Source of the DNA: Lunularia cruciata
Taxonomy: Eukaryota; Streptophyta; Marchantiopsida; Lunulariales; Lunulariaceae
Length of the DNA: 64,000 nt
Reading direction: 5' to 3'
NCBI GenBank assembly: GCA_948567375.1
Contig: OX419756.1
Coordinates: 63,590,552-63,654,551, forward strand
The notes beneath the pieces are model-generated. The model saw nothing but the letters and a program-made list of their open reading frames with translations, had not been told where the DNA came from and ran no database searches. Shown in pieces: positions 33,371 through 43,167 of the stretch (the first letter of the stretch is position 1; every line of letters begins with the position of its first letter). A program made the translations under genes and the position numbers.

Positions 33371-33846
33371 ACAACTCAAGATCAAACACATAGAATGAAG
33401 ATCACGGTTGTGGAATCTAAGATCCAACAAGCACACTAACTTGCACTTTGAATTTCTCCACACACTCACAAACACAAAAACATATAATTGATACCCAGAA
33501 TTAAGCTCAAGAGATGAGCATTGAAATCAGCACTTTGCTTTATCTATCATCAAATATTTGGAATATGGAACAACATAAGACTAAAAATTCCACCTTTAGA
33601 GCATAGAGCAATCGACAATTGCTAACAACTATACTGTTCTACAATAACTCTACAAACCTACAGATCCAAAATGACAATGCACCTTTTCATATCTCAAATC
33701 TGTTCCTAATCTAATCCAATGTCTACCTCTACTTTGGCTCCCAAACCTAATGATCCTCCAATATTTTTCCTTCTTAAGGTCTATCTTCAACAACCAAATC
33801 CTTCACTATTTCTACTATTTCTTCACTATGAATTACAATTGTGGTC
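33371..33846 (-). repeat. Old family A3 LTR, left fragment
   Basis: It matches the U5-like part and ORF 3' end of minus-strand A LTRs (compare 28020-28500), starting CTCAAGATCAAACAC and reaching the region equivalent to ACTACAATTGCAC. The first about 450 bp of the LTR are missing. The sequence resumes after the B4 insertion at 59129 with ATGGGTAACCTTTCTAACTC, so the two pieces are one LTR. Confidence 0.78.
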
Positions 33847-34540
33847 TGTAACACCCATTTGTGCATATGTGTGGTATTGTGATATTTACCTTGGTATTAC
33901 AAGTACTTAAGAGATATTATTTATATAGAGATAAAGGATGGTTCTATATTAGTCATGGTAAGCCAAAGTTAGTCATAGCTAAGATAGAGGGGACCTTACT
34001 TAAGAGGAAGTAGAAAAGATGACCACCACTACTCTAGATTTTAGTGTGTTGACTTGGTATTATTCCTAGGTGTTTGGCTTTGAGGAAAGAGTTGAGAACT
34101 CTTGAGCCCGCAAGCCTTTTTGTTTTGGATTCTTCTTTAGTCCAAGGATAGCCTATGTGAAGGAATCCTTGACTTAGTGGTTGGGTCAAGATAAGACCAC
34201 ATGCTTAGGGGAATATGCCCATGTGAATAGATATTCCTTTCTAGTTTTTGACTTTACTTGACTTTTAGTCTAGTAACTTGAGTTACTACGGTAATTAGTA
34301 ACTTTGGTACGTAACTATTTCACAAGTATATAAACAAGGGGTGAGAAGGTACTCATCATCCTTTCATTTGCAACTATCTCCCTCTCATATTGAGTTCTCT
34401 AGTGAACAATGTCTTGAGTCTTGGAGTGTTAGCCTTGGAGGATTATGATGGAGTTGGGGTTCCTTGCCTTCTTAGTCCATGGTGCGCTACCATAATAGCC
34501 ATCAAAGGTTCATCCTAAGTGAGAGACAGGCCGGATCACA
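33847..34540 (+). repeat. 5' LTR of B4
   Basis: This 694-bp LTR runs from TGTAACACCC to GGCCGGATCACA, followed after 4 bp by the primer-binding site. TATATAAA is at 34327-34334. It matches 58437-59128 over its full length. Confidence 0.92.
34327..34334 (+). promoter_or_regulatory. TATA box of B4 5' LTR
   Basis: TATATAAA is followed by CAAGGGGTGAG, as in all B LTRs. It would start the genomic RNA about 30 bp downstream, leaving about 180 bp of R-U5 before the primer-binding site. Confidence 0.6.
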
Positions 34541-34544
34541 TTTT

Positions 34545-34561
34545 TGGTTCCATTGCCGGGA
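34545..34561 (+). other. Primer-binding site of B4
   Basis: TGGTTCCATTGCCGGGA begins 4 bp after the LTR. It resembles the tRNA-Asp-type site of family A (TGGCGCC...TGCCGGGGA) but differs at several positions. It is either a decayed tRNA-Asp site or one for another tRNA. Confidence 0.7.
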
Positions 34562-35183
34562 CCTCTCTAAAAGGCAAGATAATGTTCCGTGTTCAATTCT
34601 ATATTAGGCAAAAGGAGGCTATGAGAGCTCACTTGGAGAGAACATTAGGAGAGGAGAGGGCTGAACTTATGTTAGAGAACCAAGATCCATTTGTATACCC
34701 TGTAACTCATTATGATGTCTTTGAGGTGATTTTGTACATCTTGTACACATAAGAGGAATTGGAGAGATTGTATGAGGTGGATTACAGATTTTGGGGATTA
34801 AGGTGATTTTGGGCAAAATCTCAAGTTTGAGATCTGGACTTGAAATTTCTACACATGATAGCTTGGGTTATCTTTCAGTTAGCATACTTGAAATTATTGT
34901 GAGAGCTACTATACGCACTTGGCTAGAATTTTTGAAAGTTGATAGGATAAAGTACTCCTGCAACTGCATGCTCTCTAGAAAATTGTACAGAGTGCATTCT
35001 ATCCTACCTACTGCCACACAAATTAGAGAGAGATCATTCTTGCGCAGGGAGTTATGAGTTTTTGAAGTGAGGGGGGTGGTTTTCAGACCAAATCTGAAAT
35101 ATGTGTGCTGAATAGAAAGGTGTCTAGGCCAAATGGCTGGATGAAAAGATCTGAAATTTTGCAAGGATGAACACCTTAGTGTT
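34562..35183 (+). other. B4 leader
   Basis: This is about 620 bp between the primer-binding site and ORF0. It contains a short open stretch (34519-34752, with ERTLGEERAELMLENQDPF) that starts upstream inside the LTR and is not clearly conserved elsewhere in the window. From about 34965 it matches the B2 leader at 12181-12499. No other feature is visible. Confidence 0.5.
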
Positions 35184-35793
35184 GTGATCAATTGTGCAAA
35201 ATTTCAGAGGACTGTGACAAACAAGTTAGGATATTTGAGTGACATTGTGAGGAAGGGTCAATTCTGCAAAGTAGAGATCTCATGCATGAGGAGTTTGAGA
35301 GCAACAAAAAGTATGTTTGAGTGTTTAGAATCATCTTGGGAACATGGAGGGTCATCAAGAGTAGAAATTGAGATTATGCAAGGTTCCCCAAGGGTTTGAG
35401 ATGATTGTAGGGGTGGATTTGAGGAAAAGAGAGTTTATAATAGAATTTGAAGAGAGTCTTGAGAGGATCCAAAAACCTACACCACTTGGAGGAAAGAGTG
35501 AGTCTAAGTGCTTTCTATGTGGAGAGAAGGAACATAAGGCAAATTCATGTCCATTGACCTTTGAGAGCAAGAGATTGAGGGAAAGGAGAGGCTTACTTGA
35601 CTTGGGTTTGCATGTTGGACCTTCTTCACCAAGATTGGGAGGGAGAAGATCTAAGACCAAGGAGTTGTGTGAGGTTTTTGGAGTTGAAGGACTTCCAAAA
35701 GGACATGAGTGTAGTGGAGTAAAATCACTTTTGGAGCCTTTGGTGAAGGATCTTGGAGAGAATCTTAGTACAGCTACAGAAATACTATCACCT
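35184..35793 (+). pseudogene. Family B ORF0 with zinc knuckle, upstream of gag (B4)
   Basis: Two overlapping frames (35184-35399 and 35368-35793) meet near 35390 and together give a protein of about 200 residues. EMIVGVDLRKREFIIEFEES lies upstream of a C-X2-C-X4-H-X4-C knuckle at about 35510-35555. KRLRERRGLLDLGLHVGPS follows, then a second Cys/His cluster in which one Cys is Phe in this copy (CEVFGVEGLPKGHEC). An A1 LTR interrupts the frame at 35794, and it ends after the insertion at a TAG (39594-39596), matching SSASSQD of B2. The layout VDL..., acidic stretch, knuckle loosely recalls the DUF4283/zf-CCHC_4 pair of plant retroelements; this is untested. Confidence 0.65.
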
Positions 35794-38700
35794 TGTGACA
35801 ACCTGGAAAATATCACTTTTGCAGTAATTGGGTAAGTAAAGTTTGTTCCCGCAGAGATACAAGTCAAAATTGGTCAAATACAAAGCAAAGTAACAATTTA
35901 GTTCTTCTTGAGTTCTTCTTTAGTCTCTTAGGTAGAAACTACACCCAGAAGAGAGTAACAAGCACTGATCCACAGTCTTGTCACAAAGTAACACTCCTTA
36001 ATCACAACTCCATCAAATCTTTCCAAATAATCTTGATTGTGATGAATCAGGCTCTCCCAAAAATGGCACTTCATTGCAAAACAACTTCACCTCAGAATTG
36101 TGTTCCAACCTTCCACTGAAAGCACAACTTCCTCAAACAAAATTGCTTCACATCAACTTTGCATTGCTCTCACAAATGTAGAATACTACCAACACTACAA
36201 TTCCTCTCAGATCTATCAAGGCATTGCTCCGATTGCACGTCACTCATGATCAACCACACAGAATGAAGATCAAGGCTGCGGAATCCAACATCCAACAAGC
36301 ACTTTGACTTGCACTTTGAATTTCTTCACACACTCACAAACACAATTGCAAAGCTGATACTTGGAATCAAGCTTAAGCACGAGTACTGCTTCACAACACT
36401 TGACTTGATCTATTCTCAAAAATAATGAGCACTGAACAACATAATATTGCAAATGTCACTCTTAAATAGTGAAGCAATTGACAGTTATCTTCCTAATGTA
36501 CCTCTTCCTAATGACTCTACAAACCTGCAGATCCGAAATGACAATGCACCTCTTCATATCTGCCTATTCAAATCTCAAATCAGTTTCTAATCCGATCCGA
36601 TGTCTACTTCTTCCTTGGCTTTCAAACCCAATCCTGAAGTAACTTTACTTCCTACTGCTATGTCCTCGAGTTTCATATCTCCTACATCTTCTACCAGATC
36701 CAACAATTCTCTTTCCTGATCTGAAATTTCACTCATGGGTAATCTATCTAACTCCTTATCTCCCGACCCACTCTTCTCTATTGTCTTCAATGGTAGCTCC
36801 AAAGACATCTGCACTCCTACTTCATCTACTTCGGGTTTGGCTCTAACGTCTTTCCGAAGTTTATCTTTCTCTAATTTCACTAAGCCTAGTCTAATTGCAA
36901 TATTATCTTCTACTTCTAATATCTTCCTATCTACACGAGTCTCGAGACTTATTAATAGCACGTTCAAATCTGTGTCTTTCACCTGTCTCCTCCTCATCTC
37001 CTGCACCAACAACTTCAACTCATGCAGCCTCGTCTCCTCAATCCAAATACTGGCCTCTGTACTTAACATTGCATTCATTTTGATGACAATCTCCTTCAAT
37101 GGCTCTAATCGCATCTTCCTTCCCATTCCCAATCTGCAAGCCAATCTTCTCTGTACATTGCCAATTTTGCCTTGAACTCAGCTTTAACTGTTTCTTTCTC
37201 CTTCTCCTTTTGCTCAATCTTCTCCTCATGATTACAAAGTAACTCTCGTAATCTCTCTTCTTCCCTATATCTTACTGTCAACTCCCGCTGCCACAGTTGC
37301 TTCTTCTCTTCTACACTCTCCATCACTCTATCAAGTTCTTGTTCCTTCACTGCTACCCTCGCCATAGCATGGATAATTTCAAGTCTGGAATCAGCAAACT
37401 GCTACTTCAAGATTTCATTTTCTGCTACTTGTCTTTCCCTTGCTATGTCACTTTTCTTCACAATTTCTTCTTGATACCTTGCTTCTCTCTTCAAGTCTTC
37501 AATCATTTGATTCTATACTACTGCTTCCTCTTGCAGTACTTCCCTTTCCTCCTCACCTTGGGTTATACTCTTCTTCAACTCCAAGTTCTCTTCTTCCAAT
37601 CTTGCCAAAACCTGCAACACAATATTCACCTCCGGACATGTCGACTGCATCTCCATCTTCTTGTGCTCCAACTTCACCAACAATGGACACATAATCTCCC
37701 GTATGTACTCCACTCCACCACTTGCAACTATTTCCTCTTGCGTAGCGATCTCCTTCCTTACTTCTTCACCCAATACTCGCCTTCTTCTCTATAGTCTTTG
37801 TATCAGAATCGACGCCTTATTTCCCGAGCTAGCATTTGCTTCTTCTCTTGCCTTACTCGGACCCACTTCACACTTTGCCTTGAGTCTTGAACAAACTCCC
37901 CTCTAGATTGTAAACTTCTTCTCCTCAGGCTCGGGTATCTCATCCTCCAACTTCTCAATAATTTCTTCTTTGAGCTCCACCCAAACTTCTTCTTCTTCAG
38001 CAGCAACAGCAGGTACCGACGTCATCTCTCCACCTTCATCACTATCGCTACTCGTATCTCCACTTTGCAGCGTGAGCTCTGGTTTTTCCTTGCGTTCCGA
38101 GTCTTTGGACTTGCACTCGGCTTTGCCTTCCGAGTCTTTGTCTGACGTCGCGATCACCACTATGCCTTTCCTCAAGTTTCCTCTCCTGACTTTCCGAGGT
38201 CTTGTCTTGTCTTCGGCTTCTCCTTGATGACTCCGCTTCTTCAACTTTGGAGTACTCACTTCTATCTCCATGCTCTTACACGTCTTTGTGTAGTACTCAT
38301 CCGTGCTCCGGATTTGAAGAATGTATTGCTGCTCCTCCACGTTGACTTCTCTTCTCAAGTCAAGATAAAAGTGAGACACCATTCGGTTTTGCTCCACCAA
38401 ATTGAGCAAATTCAACCCGAGGTAGAAATGTGCTGCAAATGGCATGATGTAGTGTGGAGGCAACTTTTACGCAAATTCCACACCATCAGTCTTGTCTTTC
38501 CATAGAAGCACCTTGCCCAATTAATCGGTTCTCTTGCAAATAGCTTATGGAAAAACACCGCTTGGTGTTTCATCACATAAGTTGTTCTCTCCGGCTTCAA
38601 GATCGCCATGAGAGCACTTACAATCCCTCTCTTCACTGGATCCTTGTAACTCTCAACCTTATACCCATTCTTTGTTCTCTTCAAAGAGAAAGCATCCCTC

Positions 38701-39567
38701 ACTTCTTGAGTCTCTTCTGCTACTTCTCCCTTACCCAAGAATGTGGCACCTTGCTCCGTGCCTACCTCTATCCAGAGCACTAATCTCCAATCCAACTTTG
38801 TCCAGCGAGCCGGATTTCCTCACTTCCCCTCTTCCTTGTGGCCATCAAGACACTTACTCTCGATTATCTCCATCATGAAACCTAGAAAATTGACATTCTA
38901 GTTCCACGCCAAGAAGATGATCCAAAGTCGGCTCAAGACTTTGATCCTCGCGATCACATCTAACCTCCGAATTGCATGATTTCTCACTACAAATTTGGAG
39001 TTCTTCTTTCCTCCTCCCATCTCTCCTGCTTTCTCATTGTCTCTCGGTTTCACTCTCTCAAACTCTCCTTTACACACTAGCACGTCTTCAACTCTACTTC
39101 CCTTCCCACGATCACCTGTAGGACGACTTCTCAACGGCAAAGGAAAATTACTTGACATTGCTTCATTGTTTGCTCAATTTTTAAAGAGTCATGCTTTCTT
39201 CATCTCTCTATAATTTGAGTTTCTACCGAGAAATCACACCTCTTGCATGCGCCTGTCACTGTCAATTGTACTTCACGCGTATGGGCCACCGGTTTTGAAC
39301 AGTCCCTTCTTGAATTTCTTGCCCCGACAAAAGGTTGTTACACTATCTTTGCCTCAGGTTGAGCTCCTCCCGATACGAAGACTCCTTACTTTGGGTTGGA
39401 TGCTGACAGGGCATATCCGAGTACTTTGGCTTGTGACCCAAAGCCTCTTTACCTCAGTTTTCATCCCAAAGACTCTTTTCTTCACCTTCTTCAGCCATAC
39501 AAGTGCAATCCGACTTCTCTATACACTTCTTCTTCTCTATTTGAAAAAAAAATTTGTGGGCACCACA
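35794..39567 (-). mobile_element. Family A1 solo LTR in B4 ORF0
   Basis: This 3774-bp LTR runs from TGTGACAACCTGG to GGGCACCACA (plus-strand reading), with no internal region attached. B4 sequence continues on both sides, as the uninterrupted B2 copy near 11585-11625 shows. The flanking 5-mers are CACCT and GAACT, so the target duplication has decayed or the end is off by a base. It carries the LTR ORF (39158-36587, minus) and a TATA-like TTTAAAAAT at 39178-39186. Confidence 0.88.
36587..39158 (-). pseudogene. LTR-encoded protein, A1 solo LTR copy
   Basis: It starts at an ATG (39158-39156) reading MSSNFPLPLRSR, the same N-terminus as in both LTRs of the complete A1 element. The core includes GATFLGKGEVAEETQEVRDAF and FHKLFAREPINWARCF. 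Linkers are acidic, then Arg-rich, and the coiled coil runs from about 37770 to 36900, ending EVDIGSD at 36587. Gln codons stand here where the complete element has amber stops (EETQEVRD and LLVQEMRRRQ), which shows that the ancestral frame was open at those points. This copy has its own frameshifts near 38480, 37990 and 37130. Confidence 0.8.
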
Positions 39568-39596
39568 GAACTTCATCAACTAGTTCTCAAGATTAG

Positions 39597-39832
39597 CAAT
39601 GGAGATAATCTTTCAACTTATGGATAAACTATCCATGAAGGTTCAATTAATATGCACTCTAGGATTTGATGTTGCTATAGAAATCTTGGAGCAACCTGAA
39701 CCTTTTGTGTTCCCTAGGGTGGATTACTCTCAAATGGTGTTATTCATGTATATACTCTATTAGTTATAGAGTGAGAGAAAAGAAAAGAGAAAAAGAAAAA
39801 TTGAGAGAAGAGAAAGATAGTGAGAGGTTAAG
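39597..39832 (+). other. B4 spacer, hairpin and purine tract before gag
   Basis: This is non-coding sequence between the ORF0 stop (39594-39596) and the gag ATG. It includes the inverted repeat CTCTAT-TAGTT-ATAGAG (39755-39771) and then about 60 bp of nearly pure purine (GAGAAAAGAAAAG...). Both are conserved in B2 (11342-11440), so they belong to the element. Confidence 0.6.
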
Positions 39833-41600
39833 ATGGGGAAACTTCCGGATTTCTTTGGCAAGGATGGAGAAGATGTGGAGGCTTTTGTGAGAGACTTCAA
39901 GAGAGCTTGCATAGGAAACAATGAGAGGAGGAAGAATGAGTGGGCCTCATTATTACTAGATTTCTTTGAGGATGCAGCACTTACATGGTATGAGTTAGAA
40001 TACCAAAAGAAAGAGAGAGGAGAGATGAGGAAGAGGAGTCTTGGGAGACTTTGACTTCAGCACTCATTGAGAACTTTCTTCCTGATGAGAGTTATGAGAG
40101 ATTGATGAGTGAAGTAACATTTCTCAAGCAAGGAGATGGAGAGAAAGTGAGAGTCTATGTGGAAAGAGTGGAAAATTTAGAGTCCAGATTTCGCATAGTG
40201 TTGAGGAATGGTGGGGATGATGTGGAGACTATAATGATTGGCATAGGGGCCATGCTCACCAAGAATTTTGTGGAAGGGTTGAGACCACAAATAAGAAGCA
40301 AGGTGAGATATGAGAAACCTTCTTCCAAGGTTGAAGCTATGAAGATTGCAATTCGTATAGAGGAGAGTTTGGAAGGAGATGAGAGTGATTTGCTGGTGAA
40401 GGAGGTTGTGCATCCTCCTCAAGGCTACAAGTATGGTGGAACTTCTGATACTTTGGAGACAAGGGTTGCACCACAAGTAGTAGTTGCTCCAATTCTTGCA
40501 CCTCCACCAAAGGATCCACTTCAAACCATCACAGAACAACTTGCGGATCTCAAGATCAATGTGGTGCAACTATGGGAGAAGAGAGAGGTGGATCAGAATG
40601 TAGGGAGAGGGCCTAAGAGTTATGGAAACTATCCATATAGAGGAGTTCAACCAGCCAATAATTTCAATGATAGAAATTGTTTTGGTTGTGCAGGAAGAGG
40701 TCATATCCAAAGGAATTGCCCAAATTCCACTTACCATGGAGGAAGGGGTTATGAGGGAGCCAATAGAGGGAAAGAGGGTGGTAGTGAAACCCAAGTGGCT
40801 CCTAATCCAAACAAAGGTAAGGGGCTAGCATCCATAGATGTGGTTGAGAGCAAGTGTGAGAAAGGAGAGTGCTCAAACTCCAAGAGTCTTAATTTGGAGC
40901 TTTTGGCACAAGAGAAGAGGAGAGCTTGTTTTGCAGATGATGTTCACTCTTCTCAAGGATTTACTCCAAGCAAGGATAATCTTATGTCTACTAGGAGCAC
41001 TTGCACCTCAAGACCATCAACAACAAAGACTCCAAGGAAGAAGTTGGAGATGGAGGATTTCTTGATTTCAAAGCAACAATGGAACTACAATGTGTTGGAG
41101 GATGTTGGTAGTCACAAGGCTAACATCACAGTGGGCCAATTAATTGCTTTGAACCCTACCTTGAGAAAGGAGCTTAGAGGTGGTTTGAGTTCTACAAGGA
41201 GCAAGAGGAAGAAGAAGGCAAAAGTTCCAATATCAATGAGGGTGGTGGATGCCAAGCTATCACCATGGGAGGCTTGTGAATATGCCTCCAAGATTGATGT
41301 GAGAGTGAATGGTCACAACATCAAGGATGCATTGGTTGATGGAGGATCAGCAATAAATGCCATGTCAGAAAGGTTGATGAAGAAGTTGGGTATGATACAC
41401 TCAACACCTTCAACATTTGTGATGAGCATGGCAAACAAGCAACAAGTTTGACCAGTAGGGGTGATGGATAAAGTGGTAGTTTCAGTTATGGGAGTTCAAA
41501 ATCTCATGACTTTCCAAGTCTTGAAGGATTCAAGCTATGACTTACTTCTTGGGAGGCCATGGTTGAGAGCAACACGCACAACTGATCGATAGCACAATGG
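39833..41600 (+). pseudogene. Family B4 gag and aspartic protease
   Basis: ATG at 39833 opens MGKLPDFFGKDGEDVEAFV. The Gag domain spans NNERRKNEWASLL, FFEDAALTWYELEYQ, LIENFLPDESYERLMSEVTF and RVYVERVENLESRF. A frameshift near 40030 moves translation into a 466-codon frame (to 41451) that carries a CCHC knuckle (CFGCAGRGHIQRNC, near 40680) and a Lys-rich spacer. The protease follows, with the catalytic Asp in ALVDGGSAINAMSERL (near 41335). A TGA (41449-41451) replaces an Arg codon kept in B2, after which the protease ends with LLLGRPWLRA near 41560. Gag and protease share one frame ancestrally. Confidence 0.87.
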
Positions 41601-41604
41601 GTAC

Positions 41605-42748
41605 TTGAGGATTAGGCCATCAAACCATAGAGTAACAGTTCTTATGAATAACACCACAAACACTTCACATTTAGATACACCATCTTTTGATTATTGGGAA
41701 TCAGATTTTGAAAAAGGAGCTTTAGATGTGGACACAAGCATGGAAGAGGAGACTTCCACAGAGAAGGATGAATCTGAATCTGATTCAGATGTGTATCCTT
41801 TGTGTGTTATGGATTTTGCACCTAAGCCAGAGGTTTTGAAGGACCCAGATAAATCACCATTGACACTTGAGGAAGTAGAAAGAAGGTTAGCTACCCTCAA
41901 GTATGGTCCAAATGTTACCAAGGAGGAGAAGGTGAGATTTGAGGAGATTTTCCGCAAGTTCATCCATGTGTTTGCTTTTAGTTATAGAAATTTGAAGGAA
42001 GTCACCTTGGAGGAGTAAAAGATAGAGGTGGAGTCACATGCAAGACCATCCGCCAAAAGCAACGTCCCATTAGCCCACCAATATCTTTGGTTGTGAAGGG
42101 GGAGATTGATAAGCTCAAGGAGGCTGGATTTATCTTTTAGGTAGAGAATTCAGAATGGGTGTCTCCAATTGTCATTGTGAAGAAAAAGAATGGCAAGCTT
42201 TGGGTATGTGTGGATTACAAAAAGCTCAATGTTGTTACCAAGAAGGACTACTACCCATTGCCATTCATTGATGAGATCTTGGAGGAGGTTGCAAGTCATG
42301 AGAGGTACAGTTTTGGAGATGGTTATAGTGGATATTTAGCAAATCAAGATTGCACCAGAGCATCAACAACTCACCACATTCACCACACCTTGGGGAACTT
42401 ACACTTTCAAGGTCATGCCTTTTGGGCTTTGCAATGCTCCAGCCACATTCCAACTGTTCATGAACAAGGTATTTGATTTTTCCATTGGAAAATTTGTGAG
42501 ACTTCATTGATGACTTTTGTGTCTATGGGAGCAAGGAGGAGCACTTTGAGCACCTAATCAAAGTCTTGCAATGCTTGGATGAGGCAAATGCATCACTCAA
42601 CCCAGAGAAGTGCATTTTTAGATGTGAAGAAGGTCTACTTTTAGGGCACATCATCTCCAAGGATGGAATAGCAATTGATCCTAAGAAGGTGAGGAAAATG
42701 TTAGACCTTCCATTCCTTTCAAGCTCGACAAAGTTACGCCAATTCTAG
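41605..42748 (+). pseudogene. Family B4 protease-RT linker and RT, 5' part
   Basis: The acidic linker (41605-42018) contains EEVERRLATLKYGPNVTKEE. RT follows, with GEIDKLKEAGF, SPIVIVKKKNGKLWVCVDY and KDYYPLPFIDEILEEV. A frame change after YSGY is followed by APATFQ, FIDDFCVYG near 42510 and ASLNPEKCIFRCEEGLLLGH. It breaks at 42748-42753 in the thumb (SSSTKLRQF), where the complete A1 element is inserted. It resumes at 56487 with GMVGYYRRF. The catalytic Asp pair is present, unlike in B2. Confidence 0.85.
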
Positions 42749-43140
42749 GGGATTGTGGTGCCCACATTCTTGTTTTTTTTCAAAATAAAGCAGAAGAAGT
42801 GTATAGAGAAGTCGGATTGCGCCTGGTTGGCCAAAGAAGACGAAGAAAATTGTCTTCGGGGTGAAACCCGAAGTAAAGTGACCTCGGGTCATAAGGTGAA
42901 GTACTCTGAAATGCCGTGTCAGCAAACGATACGAAGTAAATTGTCTTTGGATCGGGGGGGAGCTCAACCCGAGGCAAAGACAGTCTAACAACCTTTCGTC
43001 GGGGCGAGAAATTCAAGAAGGGGCGGTTTCAAAATTGGCGGCTCATATGCGTGAAAGTGGGGCGACAGTAACGGGTGCATGCAGGAGGTGTGATTTCTCG
43101 ATAGAAACTCGAAGTGACGGAAGACGAAGAAGTGCAACTC

Positions 43141-43149
43141 TATAAAAAT
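43141..43149 (+). promoter_or_regulatory. TATA box of the A1 5' LTR
   Basis: TATAAAAAT lies 19 bp before the ATG at 43168 and is conserved at 53090-53098. If transcription starts about 30 bp downstream, the first usable in-frame ATG would be the one reading MGGGKK (43306) rather than MSSNF (43168). The true start is therefore unsettled. Confidence 0.65.
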
Positions 43150-43167
43150 CGAAACTGCAACGACAAA

